NCBI GenBank assembly: GCA_963978545.1
Contig: OZ021727.1
Location: 13,457,243-13,521,242 of the forward strand
Direction: 5' to 3'
Length of the DNA: 64,000 bases
DNA from: Linyphia triangularis
Taxonomy: Eukaryota > Arthropoda > Arachnida > Araneae > Linyphiidae
Shown here: positions 11,201 through 20,850 of the stretch, one piece after another
Numbering within the stretch: position 1 is the stretch's first letter
How the letters are laid out: each line of letters starts with the position of its first letter
Program-made: the position numbers and the translations under genes
Notes under the pieces: model-generated
The model's input: only the letters and a program-made list of their open reading frames with translations
Told to the model about the DNA's origin: nothing
Databases searched by the model: none

Positions 11201-12291
11201 AAATTCTACTAAATTAGACTTATGTTATCAATAAGCCAATAGATATGTTTACAGATTGGTAGATTTCACCTTTTCTTGTAATTTGCATTGGGTGAAGTTG
11301 GTTGGTGGGAGGTGAGAGGGGGGGGGGGGGAAGGAGAGAGATTCACCAATAGGTTAATGATACGATTTTAACATGTTCCTTGGTTTCAATTTTGTGTTTA
11401 ATAAGCAGTTTATTAGTTTAAAGGAAAATAGTAGATAAATAATAGCTTATTCTTTCCTGGATAGAATTTATTTAGGGTCAGTTATTACTTAAATATATAA
11501 ATATGTTAAATGAAATCATTTAAATAATAGTCCTGTCCTTTAATTACAAGGTGTTTATAAATTAGTTGGGCAATGGAGTTTAAATAGATCTGTATAAATC
11601 TTAATAACAAGACTTGATAAACAATAATTTTTTACATAGAATGTACATAGACACATTTTACATGTACATAGAATGACATGGTAAACATAATTAATTGGGG
11701 GAAAAGAATGGTTTATAAGGTCTAGTTATTAAGAGTTATTCAGATGTATTTGAACTCCATTGCCCGACAAATTTTTGGACACCTTGTATATAATATTTAA
11801 ACATAATAGGCATGCCGTTTATGATTAAACTGTACGGCACAGAATTTTTTAATTATTTTCCCAGTAATTAGCTACCAAGAACAATAAAATACACTCAGTA
11901 TTTTTCAGATAATTTTTAGGCATATTTAAAGCAAGTTTCTTCTACTATCCAGTCATGGGATGGCTAAGTATGTAAAGAAAATATCTTAAAACACCTAGGT
12001 GTGTTTTGATTTTAAAACCAATTTTGATACGATTTATCTAAAATATATATAATTTGGGGAAAAAAAAAATAGTCAAAGAATAGCAGTAAAAAAAAACTTT
12101 TAAATTTGAAAAAAAGTTTCAATAAAATACTTTACTGGTAAAGAAAATATTCCGAAAATGAGGAAAGGATATTCCTTTGAAGGTACCATCCCCGTTAGGA
12201 TTCCAATCTGCGAGAAACCTAATGGCACAGTATATTCCACGACTAAAGACCTTTCTTCATTAATTAAAAATGGTCCAGTAATAACCGACTC
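773..12291 (-). CDS. Ionotropic-receptor (IR/iGluR-like) gene, C-terminal five exons
   Basis: Ligand-gated cation channel subunit of the ionotropic glutamate receptor superfamily, in its divergent arthropod IR branch; it acts in the plasma membrane of sensory or neural cells. Exons, in transcript order, are 12291-12136, 11169-11022, 10293-10049, 8181-7895 and 983-773. Phases match at every junction and the joined frame gives 348 residues to a TAA stop. Order of parts: ligand-binding segment S1 with GPF and EERS (the Arg of the agonist site is kept), M1, pore region, M3 ending in YTYQGSITSVFTSN in place of the SYTANLAAF motif, S2 with VEEGKQVFMADN, and M4 followed by a short basic tail. The first visible exon starts in phase 0, so the amino-terminal half lies upstream at higher coordinates and was not identified. 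The last intron is 6.9 kb and full of mobile DNA. The superfamily assignment is firm; which IR it is cannot be said. Confidence 0.9.
1401..2510 (+). repeat. Left arm of the inverted repeat, with internal 367-bp duplication
   Basis: Arm of about 1.1 kb matching the right arm in inverted orientation. It is itself built from two direct units starting at CCGTGGTGCACCAAAAA (about 1554 and 1921), each running to a GGACTAATAAC(A/T)AAGGAG segment. Within each unit, AAAAGTTGTAGAATATTAAA and TACAACTTTTG form small hairpins. Confidence 0.85.
2834..3430 (+). pseudogene. Decayed Cys-rich transposon-associated ORF
   Basis: An open frame of 107 codons (2834-3157) encodes FAKIFLDTNASVSSITEAV, SLNALRYKQF and PTQEAATHHVFRTYHKVKTW. 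This fits a family of uncharacterised animal proteins, often tied to transposons, that end in a Cys-rich tail. After the stop at 3155-3157, another frame (about 3220-3430, one internal TAA) encodes that tail: paired Cys, CGYRKAGLKCFIICKNCHGQ, then an acidic DDNNEDDPTEPEG stretch. Stops and frame changes show it no longer makes a full product. Function of the family is not known to me. Confidence 0.6.
3450..3649 (-). repeat. Truncated extra copy of the right arm
   Basis: The stretch from TTATTGATATTACTATTG to GTTATTAGTCCTATAAAATA follows, with deletions, the inner part of the right arm (about 5467-5703). It stops exactly where the LTR begins at 3650, so the right arm is present twice: once broken and once whole. 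Confidence 0.65.
3650..3877 (+). repeat. Solo 5' LTR of a Gypsy-like retroelement
   Basis: It begins TGTGGAGAGCGGGGCGC and ends CTACTCCCACA directly before a primer-binding site; the body is notably GC-richer than its surroundings and contains AATAAGGAGTTATTAAAGC near the 3' third. No matching 3' LTR is in the window. Confidence 0.65.
3878..3890 (+). other. Retroelement primer-binding site (tRNA-Pro type)
   Basis: TGGGGGCTCGGC follows the LTR end; the first ten bases match the tRNA-Pro primer-binding site known from other retroelements (TGGGGGCTCG). This fixes the LTR boundary. Confidence 0.55.
4355..5410 (+). CDS. Gag-like polyprotein of an LTR retrotransposon, 3'-truncated
   Basis: Structural Gag protein of a Gypsy-type element, forming the particle that packages element RNA. 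The start is taken at ATG 4355 (MAFLARARKNDLLALIDELG) rather than a GTG at 4328. Parts: a helical N-terminal region, a charged coiled coil with the repeat EAKEFELAK, then a capsid/SCAN-like core with ILQYMKPFDGSD, LPLEIASLI, ILLRRYRLSPEQFR, TWRDFAFELNNYL and DQIKRKLPKEI. The frame is intact for about 350 codons but ends at GIKCRVKVY, just where a CCHC zinc knuckle would be expected. There the sequence passes into the right inverted arm, so protease, polymerase and 3' LTR are missing. Lies 477 bases downstream of the primer-binding site. Confidence 0.8.
   Translation: MAFLARARKNDLLALIDELGLEQPINSKIAQFCKLITEHADYDENLVKNMLNTIVNDREEKEAKEFELAKDREAKEFELAKLRIEAEVRQLGATVTSARENEVGRSPNILQYMKPFDGSDISIYFTLFERQISRLEISKDTWVNYLITLLPLEIASLITREPETLANNYDHIKRILLRRYRLSPEQFRMQFSFHKKEQCQTWRDFAFELNNYLTEWLSGLDVTTFEDSKELTLVDQIKRKLPKEIREHFMDELPKIKNREILVNKLDDFDSTRNNLKKNTIFRENKYEEKSRKHWQSRENIQERLFVRAQTNTNHFYKERNNGIVDNTEWPNEYSQFEVKNQGIKCRVKVY
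5411..6542 (-). repeat. Right arm of the inverted repeat
   Basis: Mirror copy of 1401-2510 with scattered substitutions and small indels; both 367-bp subunits are present in inverse order. Its inner end (GCAGAAGGTTTTTGGTGCAC) abuts the end of the gag ORF directly. Confidence 0.85.
6543..7229. other. Unassigned repeat-derived sequence
   Basis: Includes TAAATTAGTTGGGCAAAAAG near 6598, also found in the MITE at 11547-11786, and a stretch (6720-6960) whose plus frame resembles a broken transposase start (SAKKFGLKVQIAIIKY, then stops). Too decayed to classify. Confidence 0.35.
7230..7750 (+). repeat. Duplicated 150-bp block with AAACTAAGCTAAGGAAAG runs
   Basis: A purine-rich run (AACTAAGCTAAGGAAAGAAA and variants, 7230-7365) is followed by two direct copies of a block that starts TATG(T/C)TAAGCAAGCTAA (about 7390 and 7606) and ends ATAAAA(T/A)(T/G)CT(G/A)TTA. 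The intervening segment repeats the purine-rich run. Confidence 0.65.
7895..8181 (-). CDS. IR gene, exon with S2 lobe
   Basis: 287 bases from acceptor ctacag to donor GTAAGT. It encodes NLGETQYTSIWLRL through MVLVEEGKQVFMADN to IRKFNR. The ADN acid sits where iGluRs bind the amino group of the agonist. Read straight on, the frame would stop at a TAA immediately after ATG, but that TAA is inside a perfect GTAAGT donor; splicing to 983 restores a normal FNRILRRFN continuation, so the splice reading is preferred. Confidence 0.9.
8222..8263. repeat. Poly(A) plus (CA)n tract
   Basis: 26 adenines followed by CACACACACACAC, located in the intron just upstream (minus-strand sense) of the acceptor at 8182. 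Read on the minus strand it is a (TG)n-poly(T) tract. Confidence 0.9.
8629..9661 (-). mobile_element. pogo/jerky-type DNA transposon remnant
   Basis: GGGGAACTAGGGATACTTGA begins at 8629 and its exact complement ends at 9661, giving terminal inverted repeats of about 26 bp over a 1.03-kb element. The TIR motif CTTGACCCAA recurs inside near 8815-8850 and 9270-9310. It sits in the IR intron between 10049 and 8181 and carries part of a DDE transposase on the minus strand. No convincing target-site duplication was seen. Confidence 0.8.
8935..9150 (-). pseudogene. DDE_1 (pogo/jerky) transposase C-terminal fragment
   Basis: Encodes LPHCFHILQPLDVSVYSPFK, matching the motif in pogo, Tigger and jerky transposases normally read as LPPH(T/C)SH-LQPLD-GVF-P-K, just before the last catalytic Asp region. 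Only about 70 codons remain and no N-terminal DNA-binding domain is present. Confidence 0.75.
10049..10293 (-). CDS. IR gene, exon with M3 and start of S2
   Basis: 245 bases, acceptor tttttcag and donor GTAAGT. It carries the third membrane helix, FLQFVWFICACLVLMYTY, followed by QGSITSVFTSNKLKPRI, which is the position of the conserved gate motif of iGluRs. The rest (IESIEDLLEDTSIGVGSY) begins the second ligand-binding lobe. Confidence 0.92.
10551..10636. repeat. Trinucleotide microsatellite (AAT/GAT/AAC)
   Basis: Imperfect run of AAT, GAT and AAC triplets. The open frames it creates on both strands are low-complexity Ile/Val or Thr/Met strings and are not genes. Confidence 0.9.
11022..11169 (-). 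CDS. IR gene, exon with M1 and pore-loop start
   Basis: 148 bases (49 codons plus one base), acceptor catag and donor GTAAG. It starts with the hydrophobic helix VWIAIFLAVFLVSSC (M1) and continues into a linker and pore-region segment ending YIWAFQTSAIGK. Phase matches the next exon, creating a Ser codon across the junction. Confidence 0.9.
11547..11786. mobile_element. Mariner-like MITE with TA target site
   Basis: CAAGGTGTTTATAAATTAGT at the left pairs with the complement of ATTTTTGGACACCTTG at the right; GGGCAATGGAGTT is shared further in. A TA flanks each end (11545-11546 and 11787-11788). 240 bp and non-coding. Lies in the IR intron between 12136 and 11169. Confidence 0.75.
12136..12291 (-). 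CDS. IR gene, exon with end of S1 and start of M1
   Basis: 52 codons in phase 0 at both ends, with acceptor tttcag and donor GTAAAG. It encodes ESVITGPFLINEERSLVVEY and then a segment leading to the first membrane helix. GPF..NEERS..VEYTVP corresponds to the iGluR stretch with P-x-T...R-E...DFSKP: the Arg is present, while the Thr contact is replaced, a common change in IRs. Confidence 0.9.
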
Positions 12292-12601
12292 CTGAAATAA
12301 AAGAAATTAAACATTTTGTATGAGTATGCTGATAAATATGTGGCGTTTCAGTAACTGGAAGTCAATTTTTCATTATGAATTTTTGTGATATTGTCTATTA
12401 CTTTCTTACAAAAGTATGAATGTTGCAAGTTAAACGGGATCATCATTTTCAAGTGAGCTATTTACCAAATATGATCCAATATTTCCAAAGATACAACAGT
12501 CGAGAGCTCCAAAGTATACTAAATAAGTTTTAAAAATTACAGTGGAACACAATTAAGCTGTTTGTAGTCACAATCTACATATTTGGCGAACACGAGTCTG
12601 T

Positions 12602-12845
12602 TATACTAAACTTCAACTTAACTAGACATCACTTAGACGGTAGATCGTGACAGTGCTCATAGGTATTTAATCCATTTTGGCGGCGTGAAAGCATAATGTT
12701 CGCCAAACCACAACCCTATAGAGAACAAAAGGCTATAAGGTTTGGCGAGAATTATGTCTTCACTCCGCCAAAATGGATTAAATACCTATGAGCACTGTCA
12801 TGATCTACCGTCTAAGTGATGTCTAGTAAGTTGAAGTTTAGTATA
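12602..12845. mobile_element. Palindromic MITE
   Basis: Nearly perfect hairpin of about 244 bp: TATACTAAACTTCAACTTA on the left mirrors TAAGTTGAAGTTTAGTATA on the right, and pairing continues through TAGACATCACTTAGACGGTA and TCATAGGTATTTAATCC to a central GGTTTGGCG pairing. The two arms differ by very few bases, suggesting recent origin. Confidence 0.85.
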
Positions 12846-12989
12846 GTGTGTATCTGCTTAAAAAATATAAAAGGTATGATTGGGTAAAATTAATAATAGG
12901 ATAAAAGAGATGATTGATGTTTGTTTCCCAATAAAAACTTTTTTTGAAATACAACGAATTGCGGTTTTGCATGTATTCATGAACACATT

Positions 12990-13130
12990 TTTTGTTATTG
13001 AAAAATATTGAATGCGGTTAGGAAAAACATAAAAAGAAAAGAATTGACAAATTCAAATTAACGTTGATTCATTTGTAATTTGTCAACTCTTTTCTTATGT
13101 TTTTCCTAGCTGCTTTAAATATTTTCTAAA
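12990..13130. repeat. Hairpin repeat
   Basis: GGAAAAACATAAAAAGAAAA followed by GAATTGACAAATTCAAAT pairs with AATTTGTCAACTCTTTTC and TTATGTTTTTCCTA across a short AT loop. Probably another small MITE; ends not defined. Confidence 0.65.
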
Positions 13131-13273
13131 ATAAAAGATATGTTAATGAATAGATGAAAAACGTTCGTTATTATTTAAATATGTTCGATTCAAAATATGT
13201 GTGTGCACAAACTTCCTAAAAACAAGCAAAGTGCATAAAGTATGCAAAACACATATTTCCTTTTTGGAGAGGT

Positions 13274-13435
13274 CTACCTGAAGGATATTGTTTGTGGTTT
13301 GAATTCCAGGTCAAGCTCTAGGTACCGGCCTAAGTAGCCGTCATTGTACATAAAAATAGGTCGTAAAGCATACAAACCATTTTTGGTGGGATTAGGATTA
13401 CTCGGACTTTTTTGTTCGAAACGAAAAGGAAGCTA
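13274..13435 (-). other. Short open frame with protein-like composition
   Basis: Between two stops the minus strand reads about 50 codons without interruption, including GLYALRPIFMYNDGYLGRY. It has neither clear splice sites nor a domain I recognise. Could be a fragment of a dispersed element. Confidence 0.2.
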
Positions 13436-13595
13436 TATTATCCGTTATATTATGAATATTTAGAAGCACCTAATTTACTCGGACAGATATGTGAATATTA
13501 AAAATGAACACTCAGCAAACGCTTGTATGAGATAGAAAAAATTCCATTTGAAATAGAAAATGGAATGTCAATTTGTTTATACAAAAACTATACAT

Positions 13596-15130
13596 GACTT
13601 CTGAATCATGCAAAAGAAATAACCATGTGAAAGCAACGGTTCATTTTGAGTACAAAACTGGGAAGGGCTTTATTATTGAGTTAGTTTTGAAAAAGTGGCA
13701 GTAGGGATTTTGATTTACTTCTCTTTAGAGGGATATTATATGGTCATTTAAGAAACCAAGACGTAGATCACTTGAATACATACGGTAAAAATCAAATTAC
13801 CTAGGGAAGTATATGTTAATAGATTTCAAGTGGATTGGATTTGTGAAAGAATATCCTGGTAGTCAGTCACAATGACGACATTTATTTCCGGGTATTTTAA
13901 GGCAATGGGGTGGCGGAGAAAGGGATGGAGGAAAGTGAAGAGGGTTTTTTCAATTACGATGAGAATCAGTGTCACTGGAATCAGTGTAAAACGTATTAGG
14001 AATGTCCATCAGTGGATAAACAAGGAATGTGAGAGACAGAGCCGGGTCTGAAATTCTAATAGAGAGTTTTGAAAGTCCAAGACTTCTTAATTATGCAAAA
14101 GAAATAACCACCTGAAAGCAACCGTTCACTTTCAGTAGGAAACTGGAGTGAGCATTAATATTGAGTTAGTTTTAAAAAAGTGTCAGAAGGGATTTGGTTT
14201 TAATTCTTTTTGAGGAAGTGACATGGTCATTTAAGAAACCTAGACATATATGATCTGAATTCATACCGCATATAACAGTTTGCCTGGGGAAGCATCTCTT
14301 TACAGCTTTCGAGTGGATTGGATTTGGGGGAAATATCCTGGTACTCGCAGTGACGACATTAATTTCCGGGTATTTTAAGGCAATGTGGCGGAGGGAGGGA
14401 TGGAGTGAAGTGGAGAGGTATTTTTTATTGCGATGAGAATCAGGATCACTGGAATCGGTGCAATACGTATCAGGAATGACCATCGGTAGATAAACAAGGG
14501 TGGAGGGAGATAGGGACGGATCTGAGGTACTTATAGAGCTTTTAGAATTTTGAATTCCATGACTTCTGAAACATGCAAAAAAAATAACCATGTGAAAGCA
14601 ACGGTTTATTTTGAGTAAGAAACTGGAGTTATTGAGTTAGTTTTAAAATAGTGTCAGAGGGGATTTTGTTTTACTTCTTTTTGGGGGAGGTTACACGGTC
14701 ATTTAAGAAACCTAGACAAAGATGATCTGAGTTCATACCGTCAATAACAATTTACCTGGTTAAGCATCTGTTAATATAATCCAAGTGGATTGGTTATGGG
14801 AAAGAAAATCCTGGTAGTCAGTCACAGGGACAACATTTATTTCCTGGTATTTTATGCAATGGATTGGCAGCGGGAGGGATGGAGGGAGGTGGAGCGGTTT
14901 TTTTCAATTACGATGAGAATCAGTATCAAACGTATTAGGAATGTCTATCAGTGTCTAAATTAGAATGGTGGGAGGAGGAGCAGCATCTTAGGTACTTACA
15001 GAGCGTTTAAAATTTCCACGACTTCTGTATTCTTTCATAGAAATAGCCACGTGAAAGCAATGGTTTATTTTAAGTAGAAAACTGGAGTGTGCCTTGTCAT
15101 AATTTTGAGTGGAAAACTGGAGGGGGAATT
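13596..15130 (+). repeat. Tandem repeat, unit about 480 bp, 3.2 copies
   Basis: Units begin GACTTCT(G/T)(A/T)A at about 13596, 14081, 14561 and 15020 (spacing 485, 480, 459). Each contains AAATAACCATGTGAAAGCAA, a G-rich GGAGGGATGGAG block and ATTACGATGAGAATCAG. Open frames inside the array are not genes. Confidence 0.88.
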
Positions 15131-16039
15131 AAAAAATACCTCAAGTTGAATTTGAAATATTTGTTTAGGGCCTTTGGATTTTCGATAATTAAAATCGTCC
15201 AATAATTGCTATGTTTAGATAATTGAGGACCTAGGAACGAAGCCTCTTTCACCTATATGTAAGAAAGTATTTACATTAGTGAGTTGGTGAAAAATCAATG
15301 AAAATTATTTACATCTTCCGAAACTGAACGTTCTTTATAAAAGCATGGATTCTAAAAGTAATTCTTGGATGTTGTCTCACTCTACGTCACTGTCGGGCTG
15401 ATTTACTTTCAAATAGGGGGTGTCTCTAATTTTTGGGCCACTCAGTTTATTACTAGAAAACACCTAAAAATTATAATGACTCCTCAAATATACCCCCCTT
15501 TCCTTTTTATAAATTACATCTTCATTTTTAATTAGATGCCTCTTTCCATTTAGTAAAAGTTTCTATTTCTTTGAAAAAAATATAGAAATACCATTAAATA
15601 TTTTATAAAAAAATAAAAGTATATTATAAAATATTTGTTTTATATCATACATTTAATTGTTTTATTCTGTTCATTTTCAACATCTCCCCACCCCCTCACC
15701 CTCTCCCACTCTTACTGTTTCGAAATTCACAAACATTTCTTCTTTGTAATTAACTAAGAAAATAAAACTAATACAATCTGTTAAACGAGTTAATATCATC
15801 TGAATTCATCAACTTTTTTTTTTATAAAGTAATTAATGCAACAAAAAAATAATTTACAAAATATAACTTATTTGTGAAAAAATTTAAAAACATCACTTGC
15901 TTGCGTGATTGTGAACTACGTATTTTTGTTTGAGTGAGTATATGCTGTGGTGCACTGTGTGCAGCCCTCGTAAATATGTTTGTATTCGCTATGTTTATTT
16001 TGTTTAGAAATCCAAAGGATTTTTTTAAAAATAATTCAG
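15131..16039. other. AT-rich intergenic stretch
   Basis: No ORF, splice pair or domain recognised. The right end (about 15960-16030) carries CGCTATGTTTATTTTGTTTA, which reappears inverted beyond the neighbouring minisatellite. Confidence 0.5.
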
Positions 16040-16650
16040 GTGGAAATTCTGAAAATTTCTAAAGAAAATTCAAGAAATTTCGAAAAGAAATTCAAGTAAT
16101 TTCTCACAGCAATTCTAGTAATTTCGAAAAGAAATTCATGTAATTTCGGAAAGAAATTTGATTGATTTCTAAAGGAAATTCAAGTAATTTCGAAAAGAAA
16201 AGCAAGTAATTTTTAAAAAGATATTCACGTAATTTCAAAAAGAAATCAAGTAATTTTCAAAGGAAATTCAAATAATCTTTAAAAGTAATTCTAGTAATTT
16301 CGAAAAGAGATTCAAGTAATTTCCCAAAGAAATTCAAATAATTTCAAAAAGAAATTCGTGTAATATCAAAAAAAAATTCGAGTATTTTCGAAAAGAAATT
16401 CGAGTATTTTCGAAAAGAAATTCGAGTATTTTTAAAAAGAAATTCAAGTATTTTCGAAAAGAAATTCGAGTAATTTCCAATAGAAATTCAAGTAATTTCG
16501 AAAAAAGTTCATGTAATTTCGAAAAAAGTTCATGTAATTTCGAAAAAAAAATCCAGAAATTGCGAAAAGAAATTCAAGTAATTTCATAAAGAAATTTAAG
16601 AAATTTCGAACAGAAATTCAAGGTATTCCCAAAGGAATTCAAGTTTTTTT
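16040..16650 (+). repeat. Minisatellite, 20-22-bp unit, about 28 copies
   Basis: Consensus AATTTCGAAAAGAAATTCAAGT repeated with many point changes. Each unit is partly self-complementary: TTTCGAAA is a palindrome, and GAAATT...AATTTC pairs across neighbouring units. GCTATGTTTATTT-type sequence flanks both sides in inverted orientation (about 15990 and 16680), so the array may be the inside of a mobile element. Confidence 0.9.
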
Positions 16651-19600
16651 TTTAATTCCTAGGATTTTTTCACGAAATAAACATAGCTAAAACATAGCTA
16701 TACGATCGCATACGCGCACTCATACACAAGAACATCAACGAGCATATCAAATTATACACCTGCGTCTCTCACAACATACACACACGCGTACCAAAGCATA
16801 CACCTACTCTAACAGAAATCAAGAGGTTTATTTTTCATGTCATGCACATTAATTAATTGTATATTACTTGAATCGATTATTGTTGTTAATTGATTTTATA
16901 ATGTTATTCTTGCTATTCTGTATAATTATGTTCAATAAATATTTTTATATCTCCTGTGTCATCTTTTGTCTTAACACATAAATATATTTGAAGTGTTTTT
17001 TATGCACGCGGGAATTTAAAGTCAGTTAAATGAAATAAAAAAAAAGAAGTAATACTAAGTCAGTTAAGTATTTTCAAGTATCTCAAAAATGCAACCATCG
17101 CCAAGTAGTGGAACCAAACGTCATAACTTTAAGTGCTATACAACTTACTTAAGTAGAGAAGAGGGGAGGGGACATATTTTAATACCGTAAATGATAGTGC
17201 ATATCTATTTTTATATCTTAGCATTGACTCCCTAATTATAATATGGCATAAAATTATTTTAGATTTAAAGCCTAAAACGAGACTCTTTAAAAGTAACTAG
17301 AGTTTTGCGAAAGAAGTAAAATATATAGGTAAAGAGATAATAATAATAATAATAATGAAAAAATTATTTATTTTAAATTGAAAATCTATTTTTTCAATTC
17401 AGCATTCAATTTAGTATCGCGTTGGCTGTCCTCTGAAAGGTATGAAAAGTTACTGTATTTAGGTAAAATCACAATCTAAAAAATCATAATGAATTTGGAA
17501 TCTAAATATCAAGCTAAAATAATCGATCATATAAAGCCTATCCTAATATAACTTATCGCATTGATTGAGGAAATATATGATTAGCGAAGAAATCGGAGAA
17601 AGTAATACCCAGGAAATGCAAACATACAATGATTAACGAATGAATCGTATATATAATTCAATTATAGTTAACCTGTCTACTTGAAATTATTTAAAACAAA
17701 ATAAAGTTGTAATTTCCCAATTAAAAAACTTAAAAGAAATGGAACAAATGGGGAATATATCATGGCAAATATTCGACGTGGCAATTTTTATCCCTTTAAG
17801 TACACATAGTTTAAATTAAAAGCTTAATGTTAGGAAGGGGACAGCCCTATGAGGAACGAAAGTAGCCCACCTCCACGTGGTGTTCCTCGGGCAACACTGT
17901 TGTGCAACACACAGTGGCTAAGAGGCTACTCAGGAATCGCATTATACAGCATATATACTCATTAATATATATTAATAAGTATATTTTGCTGATGAATAAT
18001 AATTTAAACAAAGACTGGGAGCACCAGGACATTTTTGTTTTAAAGATCAAGGATCTAACTTGCACTTAGTAGAAAATGCAGTTCTTTATACATTCTTGAG
18101 GAATGATTCATGGAATACCCAAGGAAAAGATGTATTTCTCTAAAAAGTGTTTCATAAAATTAGTTGAAATATTTTTTTTATTTTTAAAAATATAAGCAAC
18201 TGTAGTAATCGAGCAGAACACAGGTGCGTCTCCAGATACGAACGAGTTGGAGAGGAGGGGGGGGGGTGATATGTGCTCTCGTGACTTGGCATACCATGCG
18301 GGAAAAAAAAGACTACCGGAAACACAAGCATAAAATTGAATATCTACCATTTTATGTATTGAATTTTTATTAACGCTGGAAGTTTAGAAAATTAGGGATA
18401 TTATAGTTTTAGATGGGTGATTTTTTGATTTTTTTTTTCCATTTGAATCCTTTACTAATGCTTTTGATATACTATTTACTATTTTGGAAGGAGATTACTA
18501 TTATTATTATTTTTTTTTTAATTAACAAGAAATTTCTGAAAAAGGATTTTATGAAATAATTGTTCTGACAGTTATATGGAAAATATATTGCAAGCTCGAT
18601 CTAAGTATTTACATCATGTTCCGGATTTAGGGTGGGGGGGAGGGTCTTAATTTTATCCTCAGAATTCAGATTGCTAAAATATCGAGGCATATTTGATTAA
18701 TTTAATTGAGTTAAAACTAGTTTTTTATTTCGATTTTATATTATCTAATTTTTAAAAGAGAAAATGGAGTACTGGCAGTTATAGTAATTTGAATACTATG
18801 ATGTAGTATAAATTAAAGTACAATTGAGACTACGTCACCTGAAACTTACAAAAAAATTTGCTATTGGATGCAAGCGTGGTCTTGTAGTTAAATTAATAAT
18901 TAGTGATTGTGAAGCACCATATCTAACAATAATATGTGATTGCGTGAATACAGGCCTGGCCTCAACTGAGTATTTTGAGTTTAGTAGAATTGGGGGGGGG
19001 GGGGCTCTCATTTCAATAAACAGAAATTTTTCTTCATTTAGTGTGATCTACCTAAAAATCTAGTCGAACTACAACTATTTACTTATGAATAACCGCCGCC
19101 CCCTTTATGTATTCAATTATAAACTCATTTAAGACTGAGCATTCTCACAAGATCTTTTAAGCACATAACTATCAGAGCAGGCAATTCACGAACAATTTAT
19201 ATGGGGTGCTAAAAGAATAAAACAGGATTAATGTCCATTCTGCTTGAATGCTATACTAAGCTAGTAGATGTACAATCAGAAAACTAATATGCTTTTTTTT
19301 TTTTTTTTTTAAGCCACATCAATTGAAGATAATTTCATATAATAAACACATTTGAATACATTTCTTTGAATGGATGAATCTTTTTCTTCATAGTTTTTTT
19401 ACTTGATTTTTTTTTTCTTTTTCTTTTTTCTTTTTTTAATTCAACATATGTAAGTCTCAGACTTAGAGGAGGCAGGGAACCGGGTACTTTAATGACTGTT
19501 AATTAAATGTTTTGTAAATACAATTTATATAGAATTTATATTTATTTATATTTATATAGAATTTATATTTATAAGAATCCATACATGGGAAAAAATGTGA

Positions 19601-20739
19601 TCACTCGTCATCTGTATATTGCATTAGCTACAAACTAAAATAAAATTAAAGAAAAAATAATCTGAAACATGAAAAAATTGTATAATTTATAAAAGTTAAC
19701 TTTTTTTAAAGGTTTTCTTATTTTTTTATGGTTTGTCAATCTTTAATGTAGTGGGCTGGCAGGCAGTGATTCTATTCAGTGAAATGTTATTTCATGTCAT
19801 TAGCCAGATTACATATTGAATTTTTACTCGGATATACATCGAATTGTGAAATTTAAATTTGCTCAGACAAAGGCCCTCTTGAGAAAATGTTTTGTTTTCT
19901 TGTAGCAAACATATAGGTTTTCCCCAGTGTGAACAAAGCAATTATAGTAAAAACCTTAATTCAAAATATACATAATTTACCAGATTCAGTAAGTCCATAA
20001 CTCCCATTTTGAATTGAAAAGGCAATTCAAGCTGTTTGAATTAAATGAATTTTTTACAAAGAATATTACTACACTCTGCAGATGACGCTAAAATTTAATT
20101 AAAAATACAATGAACATCCAGCAATTTGGATAGAAAATATCGAAATGGATTTTGCTCAAAATTGAGAAGGGCTATTATATGGAAATTGAACAAAAACTTT
20201 TTAATGTCACTCACATTTACAAATAGGTGTCTATACAGCATCCATACCATATCACTTTATTTGGCATAAACGGGAGATTACTGTTTATGAAATTAGGACA
20301 AGCAACAAATAATCCCTCTATGACCAAATATAAAGCTTACACCTTACACAGCTTTTTTTCTTGCATGTTGACAATTTAGCAGAAAAAAACACAAATAAAA
20401 CTCTTACTTTTTGCTCTGAGATGGGACTAGCATCCCTTTTTTTAACAGCCATATTTCTACATACTTACATCTTCAGCTGCTCGGTTTATATTTTATTTAA
20501 AAAAAAAAAAAAAATGAGCTGAGTTGTAAATCTCTGATAATCGTGATTTTATAAGACTAAATATGTGACGTCATAGTCTAAAGATCTTCGTGATTTTGGA
20601 AGCTTCAGAAATTTAGTTCTACTTTTTTATTGTTACCCTGGAAACGATTTCAGACTTAATTATATGAATTTAAAAATTGGTTTGAATTTCGTCTCGAGCA
20701 TCTAGAATTGAGCATCTAGAAGAATACGAGATCAAAATC
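16651..20739. other. Gene-poor AT-rich stretch between IR and TMEM11-like genes
   Basis: Contains an (AAT)n run at 17337-17357, poly(G) tracts at 18257-18266 and 18992-19004, TTTATAT-rich repeats at 19520-19580 and long T runs at 19290-19312. The missing 5' exons of the receptor could lie here. A possible in-phase minus-strand exon (about 19972-20022, donor GTAAAT) was noted but is weak. Confidence 0.4.
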
Positions 20740-20850
20740 TTCTAGTGTAAATCCCTCTCTCCAACTCCACCACACCACCGAGAGGATAGTTAACCAACAG
20801 TCCTCAGAGCCCGATACCCTTCCGCTAGGCTATCAAAGTGTAATTTGAGC
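20740..20850 (-). repeat. Decayed tRNA-derived SINE fragment
   Basis: On the minus strand TAGCCTAGCGGAAGGGTA resembles a tRNA A box, followed about 30 bases on by GGTTAACTATCC, a damaged B box (GGTTCGANTCC). No other intact tRNA structure. Confidence 0.35.

Noticed and set aside
14172..14591. 139-codon minus-strand frame
   Set aside because: It lies entirely within the 480-bp tandem repeat, is broken in the neighbouring units and has no domain.
16040..16650. CRISPR-like short regular repeats
   Set aside because: Units are contiguous and degenerate with no unique spacers, in a eukaryotic intergenic region; this is a minisatellite.
19860..19960. C2H2 zinc-finger-like HTGE segment on the minus strand
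   Set aside because: Only one HTGENLYVC-like stretch with stops on both sides and no paired His; at best a dead relic.
20400..20455. Short minus-strand first-exon candidate MAVKKRDASPISEQK before GTAAGAG
   Set aside because: Phase would fit the receptor, but the sequence lacks a signal peptide and any similarity to receptor N-termini; too short to support.
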